This document shows, one piece after another, positions 8,526-18,299 of a stretch of DNA of 35,416 nucleotides. Every line of letters starts with the position of its first letter. Positions within the stretch are counted from its first letter, which is position 1. Below the pieces are notes generated by a model. That model did not search any database, was not told the DNA's origin, and saw only the letters and a list, made by a program, of their open reading frames with translations. This DNA comes from Chara braunii (lineage: Eukaryota; Streptophyta; Charophyceae; Charales; Characeae): the NCBI GenBank assembly GCA_003427395.1, contig BFEA01000193.1:1727957-1763372 (forward strand), written 5' to 3'. Both the position numbers and the translations under genes were made by a program.

Positions 8526-9690
8526 TGTCGAGCACATCGACTCCCACCTCTTTGCAAAGTGCAGGAGTCCTCCCGTCCATGTCACGCAGAAGTAAAACAA
8601 AAACAAAATCAAGAGACGACTTGGGAACGATACAAAATAACCCCGCGAACCGCTAAGGCGGACGCGGTCTCGTCGTCCCTTGGCCGCTTTAGCTGGGTGC
8701 GCCAACTGTACATCCCGCGGTCCCCTACGACAAGATAGGTTTCCGCGGTGCATAAACTTTCCTTCCCTAAGGGGCTGTCACCACCTTTAAGGGTGTATCC
8801 CTTCCGAGCTACTGACCCACATGCGAAAGCTTTTAAATGCAATCGCAGAGGTAGATCAGTCGAGGGCGTTTGCTCGTTCGTTGTAGTATAGATACGCTTG
8901 GTTAACGCCAAGTGGACCCAAACATCGTCCGCTCCTAGGGCGTTGATCTCCTAAGAGCGGAGCAAACCTCGGTCGGTTAGGACGGTCTCTACCAAGTGTG
9001 AAACCCCAATTCATCCTAGTCCCTTAGACGCACAGTCAAAAAAAAGTTATAACGTTCATACATAATTACATCAAAAGGATTCGACTGTAGTTGATAAGAA
9101 GATATTTTCAATCTGAAATGATAACTGAAAGAATGCAAATCATCATATGATACATCCAATAACACGAGACCGATCTAAAATCCGACCACCTCGAGTCGAA
9201 CTCCATAAAGCAATTATACAATTCCTAACAAGGAGTTGGTCACCGATAATAACATTGATGCAACCAACAAAGTAATCAGTTGCCTTAGTTTTGACTTGAT
9301 GCGACACGTCACCAAAGTTATTCAATCCTCCAACCGCCGACTTAAGACCAGGCACACATATCCATCTTCATACGTTACTAATCTTATTGAATGACAGACT
9401 GCTTTGCAAATAATTCTTTATCAGACGCATTGCTTGAGGTGTTACATGTCTCTCTCTCTAGGATGTGGTTTGGTACTCCTCCTCGCCCGAGCACAAAACT
9501 CGGATCTCAGAAGTTAGGTCGGCTCCACCGAATCGGCAGAATACCCCCCCCCCGTAGAACGGTCCACTCTGGGTCGATAACAGAGTCGGCTCCTAAAGCA
9601 ACGAACCCCCGCCCCAGATGCTTTCGAGAGATAGAGGATGTGTCCACTGCAAGTAACTTTCAGTCATGCTCATTTCTTCAGAGTTCAAGG
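8526..9690 (-). mobile_element. 5' LTR of the gag element (LTR1)
   Basis: On the plus strand it begins TGTCGAGC (the minus-strand LTR end ...GCTCGACA), directly beside the PBS. It aligns along its length with 34419-35325 (same orientation) and 29050-29956 (inverted). The best-conserved block runs from about 8809 to 8912 (gagctac-, ccacatgcgaa, gcaatcg-agaggt, cgagggcgttt-ctcgttcg, ggttaacgcc). More blocks match near 9140 and 9424-9465. The outer boundary is uncertain, because similarity fades between 9600 and 9700. The minus-strand A-box-like string seen in the other two LTRs is present in degenerate form. Confidence 0.75.
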
Positions 9691-10815
9691 TAACTTTAAC
9701 GAAAAAGAAACAGAAAGAGATAAACAATGAGAATCATTTGGACAGGTACATGTAGATAAGGTCATTCGGGATAGAATTGATCAATCCTCTGGAAAAAACT
9801 AAGTCTGATTATCTGCATCCGCATTATATTCACAAATTTTCTTTCACGGTACTTGTTGAAATTATTTATTTCAAAATACAAATGCTTTTAATATGCAGGC
9901 AGGCGAAAGGGTAGAAAGAGGACAATCCTTTTCTTCATCTCAAATAGGCATGGTCAATCTTCTTTACATCATCCTTCTACCTACCTGCACTCAAAGCAAA
10001 CAAATAGGTTCAAAGGAAACCAATACAACCCCATACCCAAGTCAGACTTCGCCATTCACATGCAAATACACATTTCCTTTATCTTTTCAATGAACATTCA
10101 ATGAACAGGGTCAAGCGAGTGTGGGTTCAGATAGGTGTGAATGGAAATCTGAGTCAATCAACTGACTAACCTTGAGTGAAGTTTGATCCGGCTCACTCAA
10201 GAAAGCCGAGTAATATTCAAAAAAAAAAAAAAGTCCGTCGTTGAATATGAAAATATGCGGCTCACATGAAAATATGTGACTCACAACTCCACAAGTTGTG
10301 GCCTTTCTCCTTAATGACGATCTACCTCTTTCTCCACTGCTCAATCGAGCAGAAGGGTCCACCAAACTTAAGCAGGACAGTCCTCTAAGAGGGTGTTCCC
10401 AACAATAAGTTTCACATATTCCCAACATCCTAAACTGTCTCAACGCCATACCAACTTCACCACGCCCTCCAAGGATACTTCCCAACCAATCGCAAGTCCA
10501 TGCCGCCTCAAATCACCCTGTCCACTCACAATAGTCATGCCATCATGCCAGTCCCAATCTCAAAATTAGTCCCACCTGATCCCAAAATGGTCCTAGAGGG
10601 TCCCAATATAGTCCCACACCATCGGCGACAATACCAGATGGTCCAAAACTCAAAACCGCTTGCACCACGTGCCGCAAAAAAAATAAAGGTGGCCCTGACT
10701 CAAAACCGCATATGCCGCGAGCCCCAATGACTATTGTCGCATGCACTTACTCCGCACTTTCTTCATGTCACCGGCCCACACATCATTGTCGCACAATCCC
10801 AAATGTGCACCAGTA
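9691..10815. other. Intergenic stretch, no gene recognised
   Basis: Moderately AT-rich. It contains a small tandem duplication at about 10246-10282 (tgaaaatatg-ggctcaca twice). From 10500 on, 'cccaa/gtccca' phrases repeat loosely. Open frames (for example 10111-10485 minus and 10500-10730 plus) show no known domain. This may be flanking DNA of the LTR element or part of the array that follows. Confidence 0.4.
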
Positions 10816-11146
10816 CTAGTAGCTCAACCTCCAGGTCACATTGGAATCCACCATAACCGTTGCGCACCACAAAAACAATAAAAACGGAACTGCCGCTTGC
10901 CGCGCCGTTAATTCAGCAGCATAACTGTCCTGCTGAATACATTGTCGTTGCCATGTCGTCGAAGGGGCAGCACTTCCCCCTGAAAAATTCCCACCAAGTA
11001 AAAATTTCTGCAGCGTCGTGCCGCCAAACAAACAACACCTCCCCTTAGGGAGACCTTGATGTCGACACGCAGTCAGTTCGGCAGTGCCTCCCCATACTCA
11101 CATTAAAAAAAAAAACTTCAGCATCGCACGGCACCTTCCCTCGAAA
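10816..11146 (-). repeat. Degenerate ~95-bp tandem units adjoining repeat B
   Basis: On the minus strand, phrases of the type GGTGTTGTTTGTTTGGCGGCACGACGCTG...AAATTTTTACTTGGTGGG...GGAAGTGCTGCCCC recur in diverged form. They continue the 'ggtgccgtgcgatgctgaag' segment at the end of repeat B. The same unit style is seen on the plus strand at 33385-33710 near the third LTR, so the array is a dispersed component and not local noise. Confidence 0.5.
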
Positions 11147-11449
11147 AGGTCTTGATGTCGTAGCGGCAGTCCGGCAACACAAACTCACTAGAAAAGGTGC
11201 CGCTTGCTGCACCCTCCGGACCCTGACGCAGCCCACCGGCCACGGCACCCATGTAAAGGTGGGGCAGTGAGCTCCCAGCCTCAGCTATGACTGCCGACTG
11301 TCTCTCCCCCAACTGCTCCTGCAGACCCCCAACACCTCCACCAACAACACCTCTCCTCTATAGCAGCATGCAGCAGCCAGCCAGCATTCACACAAGTGAA
11401 TGCCCCCGCAGCACAGCCACAAGCGTGAGGCTGTTGGGTGGACTGCTGG

Positions 11450-11457
11450 CTTTTATA
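11450..11457 (-). promoter_or_regulatory. TATA box inside repeat copy B
   Basis: GGCTATAAAAGCC on the minus strand, identical to the site in copy A. Conservation between two otherwise diverging copies supports it being a real promoter element of the repeat. Transcription would proceed towards 11147 and the adjoining ~95-bp array. Confidence 0.55.
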
Positions 11458-11954
11458 GCCAGCCGAAAGCATGTGGGCAAATGCTTTGCCCACAGCCAGG
11501 CAAAATTTGTCGGTGCCCCTGGCCCTCGATCCGTAAATCAACGGCCAGGAGCCCAGTGCCTTGGTTTTCCCCTAGGGGGACCAAGGTCATCAACCCCCAG
11601 GAGTACGTGGTCGTCTTCCCAGGCCAGGTGCTCCTGGAAATGGCTGAACTCGACCATTTTACTGATGCCTGCTCAAAACGAACAGGCGCAGTCTCATCAG
11701 CCCCTAGAAACTTTTGGGGCTGCACCTATTTTGTGGCCGCAGCCACGTACGTGGCCGTTACTTTTTTTTCCCTTCCTTTTTTTTTATTTTTTTTATTTCC
11801 TATGCAGGGTGGCAACCCGTTACTAAAAAATGAACGGCCGCCCCTCAGTCATTTCACTGAGTCGAACTAGAGTCAAGCTCGATAGGGTTTTTTTCCCCTG
11901 CCCCCAGCGCGCCCGTACCTAGACGCCCACGGTGCTAGGTCCGTGCTCGCTATG

Positions 11955-12084
11955 NNNNNNNNNNNNNNNNNNNNNNNNNNNNNNNNNNNNNNNNNNNNNN
12001 NNNNNNNNNNNNNNNNNNNNNNNNNNNNNNNNNNNNNNNNNNNNNNNNNNNNNNNNNNNNNNNNNNNNNNNNNNNNNNNNNNNN
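11955..12084. other. Assembly gap (130 N)
   Basis: Run of N directly before a long (CT)n tract. Gap length is as given in the sequence and may be an estimate. Confidence 1.
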
Positions 12085-12170
<86 letters not shown>

Positions 12171-12194
12171 CTCTCTCTCCTTCTCTCTCTCTCT
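12085..12194 (+). repeat. (CT)n microsatellite
   Basis: Almost pure (CT)n for about 110 bp, interrupted by 'ctatctat' and 'tcctt' near its end. It lies at the edge of the N gap. Leu-Ser and Arg-Glu open frames here are repeat artefacts. Confidence 0.97.
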
Positions 12195-12737
12195 GACAGT
12201 CACGACCGTTGCCGGCGGTCAGTGATTGTCGTGAATGCACAAGGAGAGAGACGACTAAGGATTTGAACGGCGTCGCAAAAAAAAGTTTGTTCGACCACCA
12301 GAAAATGACTCACTTGCCCCTCTCAAACTGGAAGCCACCTAGTCTCGGAACATAGCCGCCTTATAGGACCGATTCATTCGATTTTTCCCATCCAGTGGAT
12401 GGGTTGTTGAGGCTCAGCCTCCTGATGAAGCGGCGGTAGTCCGACGAAACAGTCTAGCACAATCATGCTTTTTTTTTTTTTTTTCCTTACTAAGACCTGT
12501 TCGTCCGAAAATGAACGGGCTCAATGGATATGCTCCCCAAAAAGGAAAAGACAGAATCTAAAAGAATCAAAATCTACAACGAACAAAACAAAATCTAATG
12601 AAAATGTAAAAAAAAAAATACAAAACTCTGCCTTCAGAAATGGTTGCCCGTTTCACGGCATTGTCCGAGACACTAGGGTAGAAACGCCCCAGCCACTTCC
12701 AATTGCGCCAAGTGGCGCTCCACATTCAACTTAATTT

Positions 12738-12769
<32 letters not shown>

Positions 12770-12807
12770 CTCCAGTTGGCCTTAGTAAACGGTCACATCT
12801 GAATACA

Positions 12808-12867
12808 CCCCCATCCACGCCAAGTCTGAAATGCAGACGCGGGTTCGAATCCCCTCCCCTTGGGATT
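12808..12867 (+). repeat. tRNA 3'-half-like segment in copy B
   Basis: Contains a perfect B-box GGTTCGAATCC at about 12843 preceded by a small stem (GTCTG...CAGAC), resembling the anticodon and T arms of a tRNA. Copy A lacks this segment. No matching 5' half or A-box at the right distance, so it is not a tRNA gene. Confidence 0.45.
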
Positions 12868-13009
12868 GAACCATTTCTCCATTTATGCGTGTCATCCTTG
12901 TGCAGGCCATGTCTGATCCGCGCGGCTGTTCTCGGTCGTGCGATCACGCAGATTGCGCTGCCAAAGATGGCCCCGTTGGACGACTTTCTCTCACGGCAGC
13001 TCCCAAAAG

Positions 13010-13091
13010 GAGCTAGCCCAGTAGGGCGTGTGCGGTTCGATCCCGATATCTGTCATGTGAGAGTCAAATGTTATAACCTATTGGGCAACTC
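13010..13091. repeat. 82-bp palindromic-end module (copy B)
   Basis: Same module as 4948-5030: left end GAGCTAGCCC intact, right end degraded to GGGCAACTC, B-box GGTTCGATCCC kept. The hairpin CTCTTCT-ata-AGAAGAG follows immediately. Loss of the right-hand palindrome here suggests the pairing is no longer under constraint in this copy. Confidence 0.7.
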
Positions 13092-13126
13092 TTCTATAAG
13101 AAGAGCTTGGCCCGGACCTTCCTGCC

Positions 13127-13350
13127 TGCCTGTGGCCGTGCAGGCCCTACCTGCCTGTGGTCTTGCAGACCCTGCCTGCCTATGGCCTTGCAGGCCCTAC
13201 CTGCTTGTTTTTCAACCTCTTCCCCGTGGATGGTTGTCCATCCACGGCTTGAAGGTCACCCAACGGGTGAATGGTTGCCCATCCACGTTTTAAAGGTCAC
13301 CCAACGGGTGGACGGCTGTCCATCCACGGCTTGAAGGTCACCCAACGGGT
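13127..13350 (+). repeat. Two local tandem expansions in copy B
   Basis: 13127-13205 holds three 'cctgcctgtggcc(g/t)tgcaggccctac'-type units. 13229-13350 holds three ~47-bp units built on 'atggttgtccatccacggct' plus 'tgaaggtcacccaacgggtg'. Copy A has one of each (about 5066 and 5118). This is a direct view of copy-specific slippage. Confidence 0.9.
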
Positions 13351-13707
13351 AGGCCTTGGCATCGGCCTGTTGCCACCCCTTTCCGTGGCTGGCTATCTAT
13401 CGATTGCCTGCGCGACCACCCATATCCAGCACGACCCTCCGTTTAGCCTACTTAGGCTCTTATTTTGATAGGATAGGTCTGGCTCTAGCATTTCCATGTC
13501 TGCGTACCTCTGCGGCCTCGACAAAAACTACCGACTACCGCCATTGCTCTAGGACGCCGCAATTTTCGCGATCATAGGTAAAGTATGAATAAACGTTTGG
13601 CAAACGCTAATCCCATCAAGTCCTTCAATTCAACGAAAAGGTCAAACATCGTCCGACGTTAAAAAAATCATCGGCAAATACCCTTGTCAGGGTATTTGCC
13701 TCGACAT

Positions 13708-13916
13708 CGGGAGCAAAACCGGTAGACCAAGACATGGCCTTGGGCCACTTTGATGGGACCACGCAGCTTTCAGAACCCGTTTAAATAAGTTTTCGTTAGT
13801 GATAGTATCAGCCTTAGGCCTAACACTATTGGTTACAGTGTCAAATTCTTATACAACAAATTCAGGGATCGAGGGCAGCCATCGGCAACAGATAAGCAAA
13901 GTAACACTATGAATTG
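13708..13916. other. Spacer between repeat B and foldback
   Basis: About 210 bp with no open frame of note and no visible repeat. Confidence 0.4.
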
Positions 13917-14230
13917 CCATTTCGTCAAAATAGACATCTTTTATTTTTTGAACAAAATTGAAACCGAGTTTTTTGGCCGAAAACTCGTCAAATTGTTGTT
14001 CCTAAGGGTCCGGCGTAAAACGCTGGACCCCCTGGCTGTACATGGACCTAGCGTGAGACCAAGTACCTCCAGGCAGTCCTGACTGGAGATGTCTGGTCTC
14101 AAACCAGGTCCATGTACAGCTAGAGGGTCCAGCGGACCCTCATGAACAACAAATTTTGACGAGTTTTTGGACAAAAAACTCGGTTTCAATTTTGTTCAAA
14201 AAATAAAAAATGTCCATTTTGACGAAATGG
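13917..14230. mobile_element. 314-bp foldback (MITE-like hairpin)
   Basis: Two long arms (13917-14072 and 14083-14230) are inverted copies of each other around a 10-nt loop (14073-14082). Outer ends are CCATTTCGTCAAAAT and its complement ATTTTGACGAAATGG. The inner stem (about 14033-14122; GCTGTACATGGACCT ... AGGTCCATGTACAGC) is very tight. The left arm has about 10 extra bases near 14013. It encodes no protein. The shape fits a foldback/MITE, and the inner ~90 nt would look like a plant pre-miRNA hairpin if transcribed. No clear target-site duplication was seen. Confidence 0.85.
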
Positions 14231-14462
14231 TCGTTTGTGAAGAAAACTAAGGGGTTGAGGGTCCGACGGGTCTATCCCCCTCAGTTTTGGTGCCGACCAG
14301 GACAACGCGCCGGATTACGAGGACCAAGGGGAGTACTAGTGAGATTCTCTCCTCCACGTCTTAATGTATATAATTTTTAAATTATTTTATTCATGTTTAT
14401 ACCCTTCTGTTACAATATTGGGGTGCGTCCCTTTACCGGTACCAGAACCGGTTTCCGGATCA

Positions 14463-14525
14463 ATGAGCCTAGCTCAGTTGGTACGTACTTGAACTGTTAA
14501 AATACAAAACTTAGTTTGAACTGGA
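14463..14525 (+). mobile_element. Pseudo-tRNA A-box, SINE-like head 1
   Basis: gCCTAGCTCAGTTGGTAC gives a good A-box (TAGCTCAGTTGG). About 35 bp on, AGTTTGAACTG is a degraded B-box. It is similar to the unit 180 bp downstream. No full tRNA fold. Confidence 0.55.
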
Positions 14526-14642
14526 CTAAAAACAAATGAGTGCAATACTATAATTTTGACTTACCTTAGGTCGACCAATCGATGATGATGTCTCGAGGCC
14601 GTGGTCCACAACTTGGTTCCCCAGGGCTGGCTAAAAACCAAT

Positions 14643-14708
14643 TAGCCTAGCTCAGTTGGTACACCGTGGAACTATTGAAATGTGAACCTGTGTTCGAATC
14701 TAGATAAT
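14643..14708 (+). mobile_element. Pseudo-tRNA, SINE-like head 2
   Basis: A-box TAGCTCAGTTGG followed by B-box GTGTTCGAATCTAG at about the tRNA distance. The D and anticodon stems are not well formed, so it is a SINE-type head and not a tRNA gene. Together with head 1 it forms a same-strand pair about 180 bp apart, as in a tandem or dimeric SINE. Confidence 0.6.
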
Positions 14709-14719
14709 GAAACTTTGTG

Positions 14720-16132
14720 AGTAAAACAACTCTGAATTTCTCAGGCCAAGTCTACAGTAGTGGTCACGGTAAAGCGATTTTTATGCTACATCTGGGAAAA
14801 TTCATTTCTATATAGCAAATGTCGATCGGACCTCTTTATGACGAATGCGCAAAGGAGGTCGTTGTTGGGGTGCGCTATTTGAGTTGATTTTTATCTCAGT
14901 TTGGGATGTAAAGACACAAGTTGTTAATAGCCACGATGTGTTAGTGAGACGAGAAGAAGATAACGAGGACGGAGGGAAGGAGAGAGGAGGCACGGTGTTG
15001 CCCGCCCTCACAGTCGGTATGTTTACCTTCGACTAGGGCTTCAGCCGTGATCGCAGTGTTGCCATAATCAATGTTATCGTAGACGTTATCGATCGTCTTC
15101 AAAACCGCTAGCTCGCATCCATCGCGGTGGTCGTCGTGTTCATTGTCATCAGAGTCATTATTCCGATCGTTTCTACATGCCCCGATTGCGATCTGCTTCT
15201 TGCTGGTCAATATTCGTTCAACACGTGACCTTCTTCTCACTTACTTTGGATGAACCTGGCCAAATTAACGACTAGGTGCGTTCGTGCACAACGCATACAC
15301 ATACACACGCAGACACACACAAACACACATATCTATATACATAGAGAGAGAGAGATCCGTATTTGTATGAGCCGGATGATGAAATGAGCTTCGTCAATAG
15401 AGCGGCATAAAGGGCAATTATTGAAGGAGGAGGTAGCACACGAAGATCGTCGTCATCATCTACATGGCAGAGGCTCTTCGGGATCGGAGGACATACGCAC
15501 TTGTGGGAAGAATCAAAGTCATCGACACAATCCTTGCGGACGCCTTGCTTGGTGATCTTACAGGCTTACTTGTTTTGGAAGTAAACAATGTCATAGTTGC
15601 GATCCTAAAGTATCTTCTCGTGTCTGAGCGGAAGATTCACCTACAATTTGACCTTGGTACAACCAGTTGGATCAAGGGTGATGGGTGTACTAGCGCGTTG
15701 CCGCACTTTTTCTTAGTCGTGTCACTTCAGGCGACCAAGAAAGCCAACAGGCTGTCACGCAGGATTTTGTTTGTGATTGCAATAAATAAAATAAATTAAA
15801 TAATACAAATCCCTTCCTGTTGTGTGCGTCCGGCTTCGAGCGAGACCCTTCAATTACGGTCTTCGCCGGTCCCCGGTCTTAGGAATCTTTGATTGTGATT
15901 CGGAACAGCAATGATAAACAAATAATAATAATTAAAACAAATATGTCGTGTGTGTATCGAGATGCCAATTTAGGAATTTGAGAACTGTGACATGATCAAC
16001 GAAGAGAACATAACCATCAAGCAATGTCAAGGAGGAGATCAAGACCGACTGACTCAAGGCAAAGACAGGATAAATGAGGGAAGAATGAGAACTCATAATA
16101 ATCTCAGAAAGTACACATAAACAAGCATGGTC
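14720..16132. other. Mostly unassigned region with (CA)n and (GA)n tracts
   Basis: Short microsatellites lie at about 15296-15355. Two open frames look moderately protein-like: 14941-15240 on the minus strand (acidic/Asn-rich middle) and 15464-15799 on the plus strand (hydrophobic middle). Neither carries a recognisable domain, promoter or clear splice context, so I do not call them genes. Confidence 0.4.
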
Positions 16133-16198
16133 AGCACCTCTCAAGAGTCCTCACTCATCCCTCTGGTCAGTCTCTCTCAATCTCTCTCTTTTCACTGT

Positions 16199-16844
16199 TC
16201 ATCTCTGGTGTTGTGACCTACGCCCATGTACAGTCTGAGATTGGGGCCTCGTGACAAAGAGCCACCTGAAGCCAGCAAGCTCTGAGCATGACCATCCGAG
16301 GTACATGACACGAAAGTTAACCATGGAGCAAAACTCCTCCCACAATGTAGGTAGTCCGTCCACTGAAAAAAACCCTCGTCTGAGGTAGAGATACTCGGTG
16401 GGCTCAGTCAGTGCCTCAATGTCGATCACCGCTGGAGAGATATACCTCTTTGCCAAGTTGATCATGTCAAGCCAACTCGTACCGTCTGTGAGGAGGGAAG
16501 GAACAGGAGGCCTGGGATAGTCTGTATAAAGCTTTGGCCCAAAGCTTGCGGATCAGCGTAGTGCCACTCTCATCGAGCTCCCTCTCTCTCTGCTCGAGGT
16601 ATTTGGTGGCTGAGATCCAGACTGGATCGAAATGCTCATGAGTTTCCTTGCCCTTCTTCAGGTATGGCCTCAGGTCATGGATAGTACCATCAGCAAAGCT
16701 GGTCAGGACAACGAAGATTGACAAGTCTCCCTGTCTGAAGCCGATGGCAATGACATACTGGTAACGAATGGCTTCCTTATGTGAAAACTGATTGAGATTG
16801 GTCAGCACTGACTCGCTGACCAGGAATGATTGGACCGTACTCAT
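16199..16844 (-). CDS. Unknown protein-family gene segment, C-terminal end
   Basis: Two overlapping minus-strand frames together look like one protein. Frame 1 (16844 to about 16550) has motifs NQFSHKEAIRYQYVIAIGF and EHFDPVWISATKYL. Frame 2 (from about 16552 to the stop 16199-16201) has YPRPPVPSLLTDGTSWLDMI, YISPAVIDIEAL and FRVMYLGWSC. Joining them needs a one-base shift between about 16500 and 16552, or an intron using the acceptor-like ctcctcacag at about 16496-16505. The upstream ATG could be internal, since an acceptor-like 'cagcag' precedes it with the frame open. A second copy of the 3' end (2492-2683) keeps frame and stop. I do not recognise the family. It may be host or transposon-borne. 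Confidence 0.5.
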
Positions 16845-16859
16845 GAATGTGGTGTTTGT

Positions 16860-17950
16860 CGTCTGCTGGTTATCAATGACTTGATCGTTGATCTAATTGT
16901 TTGTCTGAATGTTTGCTGGTCAAATTGCTTGTCTGGTCGCTGGCCTGATCGCTGGCTTGATTGCCCATCTGACTTAGTCTACTTGCTAATCTGATTGCTT
17001 GGTTTGGTTGCTGCTTTCAATTGTTGTCACTGACTGCTGTTTCTTGTCGCAGTTCCCGGTTGCTGTTCTCCGGTTGCCGTTCTCCGGATGCTGTTCTCGG
17101 TTGTCGTTTGTGCGTTGTTTGGTTACCAATTGACTGTTGCTATCGAGATTGTCACTCTGAAGGGTTGTTTCTAACTACTGACTCGTTGTTAAGTGTTGAT
17201 TAAATAGAGGACCATGTAGTGATTAATATAATAATCAAGTAGTGACTGGGTGGCAGCTGAACACTGTTCTGAACACCGTCCTGAGCACTGCTTTGAGTAC
17301 TGAATGTCGCCTGGGGTACTGTACTGAGTACTATCTTGGACACTGAACGTTACTCTGAGTGCTGTTCTGAGTACAGCCTCGAGCACGGTTCTGAGTATGA
17401 TTCTAAGTGTAGTTCCGAGTATAGCCTTGAGTATGGTTCTGAGCATCAAGTCATGGAAACGTCTCTTCACATGTCATCACACTTCAAAATGTGCCTCAAC
17501 TTATTGCCAAGATAATTATCTGAGAATCATGAGTTACCGTGTTCACACGCTGAGGGGAAGAGAGTTCAATCTGTTGCCTGCGGGGAAGAGAGTTCATTTT
17601 GGTGACGTTCAAGGTTGATAAAGTCATGTATGTCACTGAGTCTAGTTTCCCTAGTTGTTTGTTGTTTGGATAACGCCTTGAGCACTTTGGTAATGTCTTG
17701 GGTACTGAATACAGCACACAGGGCTTTTCTGAGCACTGCTTTGAGTATCAAATACAGTTTTAAATACTTTTCGGAACACCGCCTCGAGTATTTCCTTGAG
17801 TACTTTGATGAAGTACTATCTGAGTATTAATCAGGGTATCATCTGAGTGTCCGTCCGAGCAATGTCTGATTATTCAACTCATCTGAGTATTCAACTGAAT
17901 AAATACCTGAGCATTGGATTAAATAATGTCTGAGTATCCGACTAGATTGG
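16860..17950. repeat. Degenerate short-period tandem repeats
   Basis: 16870-17120 is built from 12-13-bp phrases like 'gattgcttgtctg/gtcgctggcctg'. 17255-17450 and 17680-17950 are built from 10-11-bp (doubling to ~21-bp) phrases 'gttctgagtac' and 'ccttgagtact'. The open frame 17189-17470 (minus) is a by-product, showing a Leu-Arg-Thr periodicity. If the segments at 16.5 and 18.2 kb are exons of one gene, this is intron. Confidence 0.75.
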
Positions 17951-18048
17951 AAGTCCTTGAAAGCTGGCCATGCACCAGAGAAATGTTGTAAAGGGAGAAA
18001 GAAAAGGGAACGATGGATCCAGAATAGGAGTTTATGACGCCCCTATGT

Positions 18049-18294
18049 CTATTCCAGTTCTGCTCTGGCCCGCTCCACAGTCTCTAACGTTGAGCTAGCA
18101 CTGTGCAACTTGTCGTCCTGCCCGTAAAAGTAAATTACATACTCGATGTACCTTCTCTCCCCGACAGTTCCGACTGCAAACTCCCTATGGTTTAATATGT
18201 GAGTTTTCATATCTTTAAGCGCGTCTTCTTCCCATCCCTTCTGTTTATTTCGTCTGATAGTGCCTTTAATTACCAGTCTATCAGTGTCTCCCAT
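18049..18294 (-). CDS. Small unknown ORF, possible exon (81 aa)
   Basis: An 81-codon frame from ATG 18294 with protein-like composition: charged N-terminus (RRNKQKGWEEDALKDMK), central motif ERRYIEYVIYFYGQDD and a helical C-terminus. The ATG lies close to an acceptor-like 'tcctag', so it may be an internal exon of the same minus-strand unit as 16199-16844 and 20716-21237. No family recognised. Confidence 0.35.
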   Translation of the reverse strand: MGDTDRLVIKGTIRRNKQKGWEEDALKDMKTHILNHREFAVGTVGERRYIEYVIYFYGQDDKLHSASSTLETVERARAELE

Positions 18295-18299
18295 GTTTC

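Larger units (their letters stand above)
11147..13707 (-). mobile_element. 2.6-kb dispersed repeat, copy B
   Basis: Direct copy of 2946-5528, the same orientation about 8.2 kb downstream. It contains a 130-base N gap (11955-12084) next to its CT microsatellite, where copy A has only a short (CT)n tract. B-specific changes are an extra segment with a tRNA-like B-box (about 12808-12867), three copies of a ~25-27-bp unit at 13127-13205 and three of a ~47-bp unit at 13229-13350, each present once in A. It ends at the hairpin 13675-13698. No mobility protein is encoded. Confidence 0.85.

Noticed and set aside
2946-13707. Repeats A and B as the two LTRs of one giant retrotransposon
   Set aside because: No primer-binding site next to the inner edge of B (11146 downward), no polypurine tract, and the interval contains a separate LTR element with its own PBS in the middle.
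15464-15799. 111-aa plus-strand ORF with a hydrophobic middle
   Set aside because: No recognisable family, no upstream promoter, and the opposite strand looks equally plausible.
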